Below are positions 1 to 7,964 of a stretch of DNA of 64,000 nucleotides, one piece after another; position 1 is the stretch's first letter, and each line of letters starts with the position of its first letter. Location of the stretch: NCBI RefSeq assembly GCF_029338235.1, contig NZ_CP119785.1:2542001-2606000 (forward strand), in the 5' to 3' direction. The notes below the pieces were generated by a model. It saw nothing but the letters and a program-made list of their open reading frames with translations. It searched no databases and was not told where the DNA came from. Origin of the DNA: Haloarcula rara (lineage in GTDB: Archaea; Halobacteriota; Halobacteria; Halobacteriales; Haloarculaceae). Both the position numbers and the translations under genes were made by a program.

Positions 1-645
1 CAGCGGGTCGGGGCTTCCGGCGCGGGCGACGACGACGGCCAGCTGGTCGGGGAACGCCGCGGCGAGCAGTTCGGCAGCCTGGTCGGCGGTCATGTAGGTG
101 TCGTCGCTTGCGGCCCAGTGGGGGTCGTCGACCTTGATGTCGAGATAGACGAGCGTGTGGAGGTCACGAGCCTGGTTGTCTTCGATAGTCGCGACGACGC
201 TGTCCGGGACGCCATCGCCCCCGTGGGCCTTCTCGAAGGGCAGTGTCGTGGCCTTCCCGAAGCGGTAGTTCTGGAGCCCGGTGAGCGAGCCGGCGGCCGT
301 CTGTGCGGTGGTGCCGTGGACGATGCGGGTCTCGATGCCGCGCTCTTCGGCCCGGATGCGCAGGTCGGTGTGGGTCGTCGAAACCATCGTATCCCCGGCG
401 GTGAGGAAGACGACGTCCTCGCCCTGTGCGGCGTCGAGAACCGGCTCGGGGTCCTGTTCGACGCCGGCGCGGTCACGGACCTCGATGTCGGTGTCGTGGA
501 ACGCTTCCAGTGTCTCGAGGTCCGTCCCGACGAGGCGGCTGGTGTAGAACTCAGCGAAGATGCGGTCCGCATCGCTGATGGCGTCGCGTCCCTCGATGGT
601 GACGGAGCGTTCGTCGTAGAGGCCGAGGCCGACGAAAGTGAGCAT
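1..645 (-). CDS. dphB: Diphthine synthase (partial, C-terminus beyond window)
   Basis: SAM-dependent methyltransferase that makes diphthine from the modified histidine of elongation factor 2, part of diphthamide synthesis in the cytoplasm. The reading frame is open from the ATG at 643-645 (minus strand) to the window edge, giving 215 residues of an expected roughly 260. The N-terminus reads MLTFVGLGLYDERSVT, followed by GDTMVSTTH and GLQNYRFGKATTLPFE, all typical of tetrapyrrole-methylase-fold DphB. It is divergent from trm5, another translation-modifying enzyme, with 76 bp between the starts. Identity is secure; the C-terminus is missing only because the window ends. Confidence 0.93.
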   Translation of the reverse strand, partial: MLTFVGLGLYDERSVTIEGRDAISDADRIFAEFYTSRLVGTDLETLEAFHDTDIEVRDRAGVEQDPEPVLDAAQGEDVVFLTAGDTMVSTTHTDLRIRAEERGIETRIVHGTTAQTAAGSLTGLQNYRFGKATTLPFEKAHGGDGVPDSVVATIEDNQARDLHTLVYLDIKVDDPHWAASDDTYMTADQAAELLAAAFPDQLAVVVARAGSPDPL

Positions 646-721
646 ACCCGCCCGTCGGTCGGCCCGGGGGATAAAGGGCGCGAAGCGTCAGGCTTACCGC
701 TCCCGACGGGGGAAAGAGCGC

Positions 722-1702
722 ATGGGCGTTCCCTGCGTTCGCGTGCCAGTCACGGAGGGCGAGGCGACTCGCCAGCGACTGGCCGAGGCGGATGCCATCG
801 ACGACGGCTACGACATCACTGTCGAGGACGGCGTGCTGTACGTGCCAGTGACGGACCCTTCTGTGGTGCCAGACTGCTTCGATGTCGTGGAGTTCGACGC
901 GCCGGTCCGGGAGGGCCAGACGATGCCGGCCGACGAGCTGGGCTTTGCGCCGAGCTACGAACGGCTCGGGGACCTGGTCATCATCGACGAGGACGACCAC
1001 GAGCGTGCCCAGCGAATCGCGGACGCCATCGTGGCGTCGGACCTGCCAGTCGAGGGGGTGTTGAACCGCGCCTCGAAAATAAAGGGGACCGAGCGGGTCC
1101 GCGACTGGGAGATTCTGGCCGGTGAGACGACCGAAGTCGTCCACCGGGAGTACGGCTGTGCGTTCGAACTCGACCTCGCCGAGGTGTATTTCTCACCGAG
1201 GCTGGCGACCGAGCGCCACCGCGTGGTCGAGCAGGTTCGCGAGGGCGAGCACGCGTTCGATATGTTCGCCGGCGTCGGCCCCTTCGTCGTGCCGTTCGCA
1301 AAGCGCGGTGCGACCTGCGTCGGAACGGATATCAACGAGCAAGCTATCGAGTATCTCCGACATAATGCAGCGCGAAACGGTGTCATAGACCAAATCACGG
1401 CACTCTGTGGTGACGTCCGCGAGCTCGCGGCCGACTACGAGGGGTGGGCCGACCGTCTCGTGATGAACCTGCCACACAGTGCCGACGAGTTTCTGGCGAC
1501 GGCAGTCGAGCTGGCCGGCGACGACTGCACGATACACTACTACGACATCCAGCCCGACACGGAGCCGTTCGGACCGGGCGAGCGGGCGATTCGGGCGGCT
1601 GCAGAGCCGGCCTACGAGGTGAGTATCGAGACCCGCCGGACCGTCCGGTCGTACGCCCCCGGCGAGCACAACGTCGTCATCGACGCCCGATTACGGCGGT
1701 GA
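722..1702 (+). CDS. trm5: tRNA (guanine(37)-N1)-methyltransferase Trm5 family
   Basis: Class I SAM methyltransferase of 326 aa that methylates G37 next to the anticodon; some archaeal members also act in wyosine synthesis. The SAM-binding motif FDMFAGVGPFVVPFA lies near residue 178 and the catalytic NLPHSADEF motif near residue 247. The middle has the Trm5 signature IKGTERVRDWEIL and the C-terminus ends VRSYAPGEHNVVIDARL. A longer open frame begins at 638, but the residues before the ATG at 722 are basic and unlike haloarchaeal protein, so 722 is chosen. Which Trm5 subtype (a, b or c) cannot be settled here. Confidence 0.93.
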   Translation: MGVPCVRVPVTEGEATRQRLAEADAIDDGYDITVEDGVLYVPVTDPSVVPDCFDVVEFDAPVREGQTMPADELGFAPSYERLGDLVIIDEDDHERAQRIADAIVASDLPVEGVLNRASKIKGTERVRDWEILAGETTEVVHREYGCAFELDLAEVYFSPRLATERHRVVEQVREGEHAFDMFAGVGPFVVPFAKRGATCVGTDINEQAIEYLRHNAARNGVIDQITALCGDVRELAADYEGWADRLVMNLPHSADEFLATAVELAGDDCTIHYYDIQPDTEPFGPGERAIRAAAEPAYEVSIETRRTVRSYAPGEHNVVIDARLRR

Positions 1703-1778
1703 CGACCTGAGTGGCAAAAGTTACGGGGTCCCCCGCTGAATTTTTAGTCAACGGGACCCGACGGTCCCTTCCATTACA

Positions 1779-2192
1779 ATGTACCGGATACTCGTCCCCG
1801 TCGATACGGACCCGGACCGAGCCCGCGGGCAGGCCGCCTTCGTCGAGGACCTGCCGACAGACGCGGCGAACATCGAGGTCGTCATCACCCACGCGCTCCC
1901 ACCGGACGACGTCAAAGACCCCGACGACCCCGAAAGTCTGGCGGAGGTCGAGACTGTCGTCCTCGCGCGGGACTACCTCGAAGAGCGCGGCTACGACGTG
2001 ACCCTCGCTGGGGCCCGTCTCCCGCCGGCCGACGGTATCCTCGACCTGGCCGAAGACCACGACGCCGACCACATCGTCATGGGGTCGCGAAAGCGCTCGC
2101 CGACCGGCAAGGTCATCTTCGGCAGCGTCTCCCAGCAAGTCCTGCTGGAATCGCCCGTTCCGGTCACTATCGTCGGGACGAAACCCGCTTGA
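1779..2192 (+). CDS. Universal stress protein (UspA family)
   Basis: Single UspA domain of 137 aa. It begins MYRILVPVDTDPDRARGQA, the usual first strand with an Asp nucleotide contact. It ends with the glycine-rich loop MGSRKRSPTGKVIFGSVSQ followed by SPVPVTIVG, the family's ATP-binding and final-strand pattern. Such proteins are cytoplasmic dimers with broad stress roles; the partner is not evident from the neighbours. It lies 76 bp after trm5 on the same strand, behind an AT-rich stretch at about 1741-1748 that could be its own TATA element. Confidence 0.9.
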   Translation: MYRILVPVDTDPDRARGQAAFVEDLPTDAANIEVVITHALPPDDVKDPDDPESLAEVETVVLARDYLEERGYDVTLAGARLPPADGILDLAEDHDADHIVMGSRKRSPTGKVIFGSVSQQVLLESPVPVTIVGTKPA

Positions 2193-2304
2193 AGACGGCC
2201 GCGATTCGCAATCCTTATTGCGGTTATCGGCACTATCCTGTATTGCCGAGTGGCACACTGTAGACGTGCTGTCGTAACGCGTGCTTGGTCGGGTGTGCCA
2301 ATGC

Positions 2305-2378
2305 GCCGGTGTAGCTCAGACTGGCAGAGCGAATCCTTCGTAAGGATTAGGCCGAGGGTTCAAATCCCTCCACCGGCT
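2305..2378 (+). tRNA. tRNA-Thr (anticodon CGT)
   Basis: Cloverleaf folds by eye: acceptor GCCGGTG pairs with CACCGGC (2371-2377), D arm GCTC/GAGC, anticodon stem AATCC/GGATT around loop TTCGTAA, T stem GAGGG/CCCTC around TTCAAAT. The anticodon CGT reads ACG, threonine. The base after the acceptor is T, which is the archaeal tRNA-Thr discriminator. No intron. CCA is not encoded. Its 3' 22 bases recur downstream (see repeat entry). Confidence 0.95.
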
Positions 2379-2600
2379 TGCTTCTGCGACGAACGGACGT
2401 GAAGAGCGAAGCAACCATGTGGGGGATTTGAATCAGGAAGGAGCTCTGCTCCGACCGTGGTTCAAATCCCTCCACCGGCTCTTTCTGACCGAGTAACACG
2501 AGGTCGAGAGCGGTCTCTGTGGAGTGATTTGAACTAGACCGAGGTTCTGGGCTACGCGCAGGTTCTCGAGCGTAGTTCACAACCTCCACCGACTTTCTGC
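2357..2600 (+). repeat. Tandem decayed copies of the tRNA-Thr 3' end (att-like)
   Basis: The last 22 bases of tRNA-Thr (2357-2378) are repeated exactly at 2459-2480, 102 bp away, and a worn third copy (TTCAC-AACCTCCACCGACT) lies at 2576-2595. Each copy is followed by a CTTTCTG-like heptamer and each intervening unit carries GATTTGAA (2425-2432, 2526-2533), so the stretch is two to three tandem units of about 100-115 bp. This looks like the scar of site-specific integration at the tRNA, or repeated insertion of a very small element. No integrase gene is present and no convincing protein is encoded in 2379-2628. Confidence 0.7.
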
Positions 2601-2628
2601 TCCGAAAGCGAGAGGGGAGCGACTCGAG

Positions 2629-3153
2629 TCACCCCAGATAGCCCCGCAACACGGCCCCGAAGCCGGCCGCGCCGATAGCGAACGTGACGATACCGCCGAT
2701 ACCGGTCAGCGTCAGCGCGCCGTTGATGCCGGCCCCGACGAGGAGCGGTTTCACCCAGCCGCCGTCGCGCCCGACGAGGCGCTCGCCGATGGCGATAAAG
2801 GCGATGGCGCCGCCGACCGCCCAGACGACGTACAGCACGATTGCGAGCGGGATTGCGACGATGATGCCGAAGATGGTGATCGCGAGCAGGAAGATCACGA
2901 GGGCGGAGAAAATCAGCGAGACGAACCCGTAGAGCAGGGAACTACCGGGCTCGTCGAGCAAAGCAGCCATCTTTCGCTCGGTGTAGTCGGGCGCGACGGC
3001 GACCAGAATCGCCCCGACGACCAGTGTAGTGAGGAAGGCACCGATAGCGCTCCCGACCAGATTAAGGAACGGGTTCGCGACCGGCTCTACTTGCGGGCCA
3101 GGGCCCGGGCCCATCTGTAACGCCCCGGTGACTAGCTGTGACGGAGCGGGCAT
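2629..3153 (-). CDS. Haloarchaeal polytopic membrane protein, function unknown
   Basis: About 174 aa from the ATG at 3151-3153; a longer frame to 3180 adds nine less plausible residues. A short Pro/Gly-rich N-terminus (MGPGPGPQVEP) precedes four hydrophobic segments: VGSAIGAFLTTLVVGAILVA, a long one around IFSALVIFLLAITIFGIIVA, VLYVVWAVGGAIAFIAIGE, and a final Gly-rich pair near the end. The amphipathic loop DYTERKMAALLDEPG lies between the first two. The pattern resembles small membrane proteins found beside bactofilin-like genes, but no such partner is here. I do not recognise a specific function. It stands alone, convergent with the tRNA region. Confidence 0.75.
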   Translation of the reverse strand: MPAPSQLVTGALQMGPGPGPQVEPVANPFLNLVGSAIGAFLTTLVVGAILVAVAPDYTERKMAALLDEPGSSLLYGFVSLIFSALVIFLLAITIFGIIVAIPLAIVLYVVWAVGGAIAFIAIGERLVGRDGGWVKPLLVGAGINGALTLTGIGGIVTFAIGAAGFGAVLRGYLG

Positions 3154-3231
3154 ACCTGTATACAGTCGGGCGGCAGTCAAAAGGGTGGGTGTGAACTAGC
3201 TGACGGCACGGTTCTCTGGGACCCTGGTCGC

Positions 3232-4272
3232 TCACGGAATGATGACTGCCCGCCCCTCTATCTCGCGCTCTTCGAGCTTCACCGCCACGTCGTTGATGTC
3301 TTCCAGGTCGTACTGGGTGGTGTGGAGGTCGACGGCGTCGCGTTCGACCAGCGCGACTAGCTCCTGCAGTTCGGCGTAGCGGCCGACGATGTTCCCCTGG
3401 TAGGCGAACTCGCCGTTGACGAGTGCCTGTGCGGGTTCGTGGATGTGGCCGCCGTAGCCGATGATGTGGTGGTCGCCGCCGGCCGCGACGATGTCGGGCG
3501 CCAGCGATGTCGTCTCGTCGGCGCCGACGAAATCGAGCACCTGGGCGGCACCGACGCCGTCGGTGATGCCCTCGATTTCGTTGGCCACGTCCTCGCTCGT
3601 CGGGTCGATGGTGTAGTGGGCACCGATGTCCTCCGCGAGGTCACGCGCGGCCTGTTTGATGTCCACGCCGACGATATCGGCGGCGCTCATCGCGTCGAGA
3701 CACTGCAAACCGATGTGTCCGAGCCCGCCCACACCGATGACCACGGCCGCGTCGCCGGGGTTGAGGTCCCGGACCGCCTTCTTCGCGGCGTGGTAGGCGG
3801 TGATGCCGGCGTCTGCGTGGGGTGCGATATCGGCCGGGTCGACGCCGTCGGGCAGCGGGATGACCGACCGCTCGCTCGTGTGCAGCAGGTCCGCGAAGCC
3901 GCCGTCCGTCGTCAGCCCGTTGAACGCGTCGTTCTCGCAGTACATCGTCTCGCCCTGCCGACAGGGGCGGCAGGTCCCGCAGGTCTGGACCGGGTGGCAG
4001 ATTACCTGGTCACCGGGTTCGACCAGCTGTACCTCTTCGCCGACCTCGACGACGGTCCCCGCGTTCTCGTGGCCCAGCGTCATCGGGAGTGGCTGTGGAA
4101 CGTACGGTTCCCACATCCCCTCGATGATGTGGTTGTCCGTCTGGCACCAGCCAGCCCCCTCGACCTCGACGATGACGTCGTCGCTGTTTGTTACTGCTGG
4201 CTCGTCCACCTCGTCGATGGACAGTCCGTCCTCCATCTCGTCCGTGTACTCGTGTAGTCTGGCGGCGCGCAT
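3232..4272 (-). CDS. Zinc-dependent alcohol dehydrogenase (MDR family)
   Basis: Medium-chain dehydrogenase of 346 aa, oxidising alcohols or reducing aldehydes with NAD(P). Catalytic zinc ligands are visible in GWCQTDNHIIEG and LGHENAG; the structural zinc lobe has four cysteines in CGTCRPCRQGETMYCEND. The Rossmann loop is GVGGLGHIGLQCLD with acidic VGVDIKQ after strand 2, suggesting NAD. Length and order are normal. Start at the ATG at 4270-4272, about 28 bp below a TATA-like element, so probably leaderless. Substrate cannot be read from the sequence; the gene is monocistronic. Confidence 0.92.
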   Translation of the reverse strand: MRAARLHEYTDEMEDGLSIDEVDEPAVTNSDDVIVEVEGAGWCQTDNHIIEGMWEPYVPQPLPMTLGHENAGTVVEVGEEVQLVEPGDQVICHPVQTCGTCRPCRQGETMYCENDAFNGLTTDGGFADLLHTSERSVIPLPDGVDPADIAPHADAGITAYHAAKKAVRDLNPGDAAVVIGVGGLGHIGLQCLDAMSAADIVGVDIKQAARDLAEDIGAHYTIDPTSEDVANEIEGITDGVGAAQVLDFVGADETTSLAPDIVAAGGDHHIIGYGGHIHEPAQALVNGEFAYQGNIVGRYAELQELVALVERDAVDLHTTQYDLEDINDVAVKLEEREIEGRAVIIP

Positions 4273-4296
4273 CTCGTAAATATAGATGATAAATCG

Positions 4297-4306
4297 TTAT
4301 AAACTT
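4297..4306 (-). promoter_or_regulatory. TATA element of the alcohol dehydrogenase gene
   Basis: On the minus strand GTTTATAACG is centred about 28 bp upstream of the ATG at 4272, the right distance for a leaderless haloarchaeal transcript. The surrounding 4273-4330 is AT-rich. The rest of the 4273-4491 gap shows no convincing gene. Confidence 0.55.
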
Positions 4307-4491
4307 CCGTCGTTAATTTCTCGGTCAGTGTCCCGAAAGGGCCGTGACGACCTCTCCCGGGTGTGTAGCCGCTCCCCATCACTGATAAACGACCCTCTAA
4401 GCTGGGGCACAAGAACGAGTGTGTGGAGCTGTGAACGCACGGACATGGCGACCACCGATGCTGTGTCAATCACGGAGGTGCGTGTGTAGCG

Positions 4492-4788
4492 ATGAGTTTT
4501 CGGAACGCCTGGCACCGTGACGAGACGACCGTCACCTGTATCGCCTGCGGGGAGACTGTGGCGCGCTCGGCGGCCCGCGAGTACGACAAGTACGGCGACC
4601 GATGGGACCGCGAGCGCAAATCCTTCGAGTACCTCTGCAAGCCCTGTGACCGGGCGTGCTGTCACAGCCCGCGCGACGGGTTGGAGGACAGCCTCGTCGA
4701 AGCGGAGGGGGCGGAAACTGCCGAGGCGTTCGTCGCCCGCTACCTCGCGCTCGTTCGCGAGGACAGCGCACCGGCCAGGGAAGAGTGA
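4492..4788 (+). CDS. Small zinc-ribbon protein, haloarchaeal family (DUF7562-like)
   Basis: 98 aa protein with two CxxC knuckles, CIACGE near residue 18 and CKPCDRACCHS near residue 49, spaced as in a zinc ribbon, and an acidic C-terminal helix (EAEGAETAEAFVARYLALV). Small haloarchaeal proteins of this kind are widespread and uncharacterised; the family name is from memory. It ends 5 bp before the convergent zinc-finger gene at 4793. A nucleic-acid or protein-binding role is inference. Confidence 0.75.
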   Translation: MSFRNAWHRDETTVTCIACGETVARSAAREYDKYGDRWDRERKSFEYLCKPCDRACCHSPRDGLEDSLVEAEGAETAEAFVARYLALVREDSAPAREE

Positions 4789-4792
4789 CCAG

Positions 4793-5035
4793 TCAGTGCG
4801 TGAGTACGAGCAGGTTATCGTCGGTCCGGGCGAGACAGAACGACGTACCCGGGTCGTCGAAGCTGTTGGTCCGTCGCTCGCTGACGAACAATCGCTCGAA
4901 GGGCTCGCCACAGGCCGGGCAGGCGAACCCCTCACGATTTTCCAGCGTCATCGTCCCGCGGTCCTGTTTGAGCAGTTTCAGCCCGTGGCGGTAGTCGTGG
5001 ACGTCGAAGCCGTCGCTGACGTCTAACGTTTCCAT
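4793..5035 (-). CDS. Small zinc-finger protein (DUF7385-like, 'flagella cluster protein' type)
   Basis: 80 aa protein, METLDVSDGFDVHDYRHGLK at the N-terminus, with one CPACGEPFERLF knuckle at about residues 39-50 and a second Cys in TSFCLARTDDNLLVLTH. It resembles a small protein conserved in haloarchaea and annotated in some genomes as a flagella cluster protein; here there are no arl or che genes beside it, so that label should not be taken as function. Start at ATG 5033-5035; the next gene on the strand, coxC, begins far upstream. Confidence 0.7.
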   Translation of the reverse strand: METLDVSDGFDVHDYRHGLKLLKQDRGTMTLENREGFACPACGEPFERLFVSERRTNSFDDPGTSFCLARTDDNLLVLTH

Positions 5036-5067
5036 GCAAACGCAAGAGAGGGGAACGTGCTTAAGCG

Positions 5068-5925
5068 TTAGACCACGTTCGCGCCGACGTAGAGGACGAC
5101 GACCAGGAACACCCAGACGACGTCGACGAAGTGCCAGTACATCGAGGCGGTCGAGACCGAGGTGTGGCGCTCGGCGGAGTACTGTCCGTACCAGCCACGG
5201 ACGAAGACGATACCCAGCAGGACCGCTCCCATCGTCACGTGCAGGCCGTGGAGCCCGGTCAGCCCGTAAAACGCCGAGCCGTAGATACCCTCACCGATGG
5301 TAAAGCCCTCGTGGACGATGAACTCGTAGTACTCGTACACCTGCCCGCCGATGAAGACGATGCCCAGCAGGAGCGTCACGCCCATGAGCTTCAGGAAGCG
5401 AGAGCGGTTGCCGTTCCGCAGTGCGATGTGGCTGTAGTGGAGGGTGACCGAGCTGGCAATAAGGATGAGCGTGTTGACGATGACGAGCGACCCCCACACC
5501 TCGGGGATGTCGGCGGCGAGCCAGACGTCGCTCCCGCGGACGAAGAAGTAGTAGACGAAGCCGGCGCCGAAGGTCGCCACCTCGGAGCCAAGGAACAGCA
5601 GCATCGCGAACTTCAGCGTGCGCCCGGAGTGGTGGTCGGTGCCCCGCTCCCAGAAGTCGACGACGAAGGCGTGATACAGCCAGCCGTAGATACCGACCAG
5701 GAACAGGCCGATGCTGCCGACGGTGGCGCCGGCGCCGATGGTCGTACTCACGAGGGCGTCTTCGCCCATCGAGAGGACGAACAGCGCCGCCCCAATGTAT
5801 ATCCCCGACCCGCCGATAGCCGTGATGAAGGGCCACCAGCTCGCCTCACCGAAGCCGTGTGGCCAGTCCTCGGTCGCTGGGAGGTGGTGTTCGTGCCCTC
5901 CCTCGTGTTCGTCGGATGTACTCAT
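5068..5925 (-). CDS. coxC: Cytochrome c oxidase (heme-copper) subunit III
   Basis: 285 aa membrane protein with about seven transmembrane helices. After a His-rich soluble N-terminus (DEHEGGHEHHLPA) come the family marks FGEASWWPFITAIG, LFLGSEVATFGAGFVYYFF, HYSHIALRNGN, GLTGLHGLHVTMGA and the terminal YWHFVDVVWVFLVVVLY. It is the structural third subunit of the aerobic respiratory oxidase in the cell membrane. Subunit I lies 15 kb away (20676-22469) and no subunit II is in the window, so the oxidase genes are dispersed. Start chosen at ATG 5923-5925. Confidence 0.93.
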   Translation of the reverse strand: MSTSDEHEGGHEHHLPATEDWPHGFGEASWWPFITAIGGSGIYIGAALFVLSMGEDALVSTTIGAGATVGSIGLFLVGIYGWLYHAFVVDFWERGTDHHSGRTLKFAMLLFLGSEVATFGAGFVYYFFVRGSDVWLAADIPEVWGSLVIVNTLILIASSVTLHYSHIALRNGNRSRFLKLMGVTLLLGIVFIGGQVYEYYEFIVHEGFTIGEGIYGSAFYGLTGLHGLHVTMGAVLLGIVFVRGWYGQYSAERHTSVSTASMYWHFVDVVWVFLVVVLYVGANVV

Positions 5926-5972
5926 ATCGCCCCCTTACGGACGGAGTATCAAAAGCCCATCCCATTGGCGGC

Positions 5973-6238
5973 GAGGTGCTGACCGGAGGGAAGCACCTCG
6001 AAGCGGAACGGCGAGCGGAGCGAGCCGTCGAGCGGGCGAGGATTCGAACGTAGTGAGATTCCTCGAGGCGGAGCGGGCGAGGCGTCGACCGACGGGAGAC
6101 GTCTCGAAGTGGAACGGTGAACGTAGTGAACCGTGGAACAGGCGAGGAGAGCGAGGTATCGACCGAAGGGAGATACCTCGAGGCGGAACGGCGACCGGAG
6201 CACCGTGGATCGAGCGGCTGACCGAAGGGAGATACCTC
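5973..6238 (+). repeat. Cluster of five 27-nt hairpin repeats
   Basis: The 386-bp gap between coxC and the next gene has no credible gene but carries five related hairpins: 5973-5999, 6038-6064, 6079-6105, 6153-6179 and 6212-6238. Each is an 8-nt arm, an 11-nt loop close to GACCGAAGGGA, and a complementary arm. The first (GAGGTGCT/AGCACCTC) and fourth (GAGGTATC/GATACCTC) are perfect; the third has one mismatch and the second and fifth are worn. Spacers share GGCGGAACGG(C/T)GA and related phrases, so the whole block is a degenerate tandem array. The same hairpin type recurs at 26023-26130. Confidence 0.8.
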
Positions 6239-6311
6239 GAGCCGTGTCTCAGCCGGGGCACGTGGCGCCGATGTCGGAAGCTACAGGGGGACGAGACTCG
6301 TAGGGCCGCTG

Positions 6312-7688
6312 ATGACCACGCGACGCCGCGTCGTCGGCTGGCTGGCGGGGACGCTGTCGTTGCTGCTGGCGGCAGGGACCGTCTCGGCCCACGGGGGTAG
6401 TCTCGCGGGAGGCGGTCGCGAATCCATCACGGTGCCGACGTGGCTGTTCCTCTCGACGGGCGGCGCCGCCGTCGGAGCCTCGTTCCTGCTGGCCTCTTTC
6501 GTCACCGACCGGTCGTTCATCGAGCGTATCCACGACTGGGGTGCGCCGCTTTCGGTAAGCGACTCGCGACTTCCCGTATTGGGTGCCCGCGCCGTCGGCC
6601 TCGCCGGGTACGTGACCGTCCTCGGAATCGGCTTTTTCGGGCCGACGACCCCGCAGACGAACCTCGCCATCCTGCTGGTGTGGGTCGGCTGGTGGGCCGG
6701 ACTGGCCATGACGACGTATCTCATCGGTAACACCTGGCGGCTACTGAATCCGCTCGATACCATCGCGCTGGCGCTCCCGTCGCTTGAGCGGGACTACCCC
6801 GCCCGCGTGGGCGCCTGGCCCAGCGTCGTCGGCCTGCTGGCGCTCATCTGGCTCGAAGTCGTGAGTCCGCTGGCCGACGACCCGCGCCTGCTGGCGACCG
6901 CCATCGTCGGGTACAGCGTGCTGACGCTGTCGGGGGCCGTCGTCTTCGGACGGGAAACGTGGTTCGCGGAGGCAGACCCGGTCGAACGCGTGTTCCGCTA
7001 CTACGGCCGCGTCGCGCCCATCGGCCGGGCCGACAGCGGCCTCCGGCTGCGACTCCCCGGGATGGACCTCTCGACGCCGCGGTTAGTCGACGGCCGCGAC
7101 GAGGTGGCTTTCATCGTCGCCCTGCTGTGGGGGACCACCTTCGACGGGCTGGTGACGACGCCTGCGTTCACCGACCTGACAACGCCGCTGGTGGAGGCCG
7201 GCCTCCCGCCACAGCTGCTCTATCCGATCGCGCTGGCCGCCGGATTCGGACTCTTCCTTGGCGCGTACTGGCTCGCCGTCCGGCTGAGCCGCCGGGCCGC
7301 CGACACATACCTCGACGAGACCGACCTCGCCGAGCGCTTCGCCCCGCCGCTTCTGGCCATCGCCGCGGGCTACCACTTCGCACACTACCTGGGCTACTTC
7401 CTCGTGCTCGCACCGGCGCTGTGGGTCACTCTGCTCTCGCCGCTGTCGGACCCCGGCGCGGTGCCCGTCTACGAGCCGCCGGGCTGGTTCGGTAGTGTCG
7501 GAATCGCCGCCGTCGTCGTCGGCCACCTCGTCGCGATCTGGGTGGCCCACGCCGCCGCCTACGAAACCTTCCCGTCACGGCTCCAGGCCGTCCGCTCACA
7601 GTACCCATTCATCGCCGTGATGGTGTTTTACACGATGACGAGCCTGTGGGTCATCACCCGACCGGAGGTGTCGCTCCCGTACTTATGA
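6312..7688 (+). CDS. Polytopic membrane protein, unknown function
   Basis: 458 aa with roughly eleven hydrophobic segments. The N-terminus (TRRRVVGWLAGTLSLLLAAG then VSAHGGSLAGGG) looks like a signal peptide or first helix. Histidine-rich motifs in membrane context include AAGYHFAHYLGYFLVLAPA and VVVGHLVAIWVAHAAAYE, which could hold metal or heme, but that is inference. The gene overlaps the following zinc-finger gene by 4 nt (ATGA), so they are probably cotranscribed, and it lies beside coxC on the opposite strand. I do not recognise the family. Confidence 0.8.
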   Translation: MTTRRRVVGWLAGTLSLLLAAGTVSAHGGSLAGGGRESITVPTWLFLSTGGAAVGASFLLASFVTDRSFIERIHDWGAPLSVSDSRLPVLGARAVGLAGYVTVLGIGFFGPTTPQTNLAILLVWVGWWAGLAMTTYLIGNTWRLLNPLDTIALALPSLERDYPARVGAWPSVVGLLALIWLEVVSPLADDPRLLATAIVGYSVLTLSGAVVFGRETWFAEADPVERVFRYYGRVAPIGRADSGLRLRLPGMDLSTPRLVDGRDEVAFIVALLWGTTFDGLVTTPAFTDLTTPLVEAGLPPQLLYPIALAAGFGLFLGAYWLAVRLSRRAADTYLDETDLAERFAPPLLAIAAGYHFAHYLGYFLVLAPALWVTLLSPLSDPGAVPVYEPPGWFGSVGIAAVVVGHLVAIWVAHAAAYETFPSRLQAVRSQYPFIAVMVFYTMTSLWVITRPEVSLPYL

Positions 7689-7942
7689 CCGACGACTACG
7701 ACGTCCCCGAGAACGCCGAGGCCCACGAGTGTCGCTACTGCGGGCGCCCCTTCGCCCGTGAGGAGTGGCTCGCCCTGCATCGCGGGCTGGACCACCCAGC
7801 ACAGCTTGACGACGACGAAATCGCAGCGTTCCGGGCGGCCCACGAGGCAGAGGAGTCGGCGCTGGGGAACTTCCGACTGCGAGCGCTGGGCGCGCTCGTG
7901 GTCATCTACTTCTGCCTGTTGATGATCTACGCGCTGGTCTGA
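7685..7942 (+). CDS. C2H2 zinc-finger protein with C-terminal membrane anchor (DUF7410-like)
   Basis: 85 aa. A classic C2H2 finger, CRYCGRPFAREEWLALHRGL then DH, occupies residues 16-37; an acidic helix follows; the C-terminus LRALGALVVIYFCLLMIYAL is a single transmembrane helix. Start is the ATG at 7685, which overlaps the stop of the upstream membrane protein as ATGA, rather than the in-frame ATG at 7646 inside that gene. Membrane-tethered C2H2 proteins of this size are common beside oxidase genes in haloarchaea; role unknown. Confidence 0.8.
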   Translation: MTDDYDVPENAEAHECRYCGRPFAREEWLALHRGLDHPAQLDDDEIAAFRAAHEAEESALGNFRLRALGALVVIYFCLLMIYALV

Positions 7943-7964
7943 GACCGAAAAACGTGGCGCTCGC

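Noticed and set aside
2347..2589. 80-aa minus-strand frame with repeated EGFEP words
   Set aside because: The repetition is only the translated tRNA 3'-end repeats, not a real protein.
4286..4489. 67-aa open frame before the zinc-ribbon gene
   Set aside because: Basic, Ser-rich sequence unlike haloarchaeal proteins, no start context, and it crosses the promoter region.
5973..6238. Possible CRISPR array
   Set aside because: Repeats are short, palindromic and unequal, spacers are partly repeated, and no cas gene is in the window.
5935..6400. Several open frames in the hairpin cluster
   Set aside because: They translate the repeats (RRSPSV-like strings) and share no family; the DNA is explained by the 27-nt palindromes.
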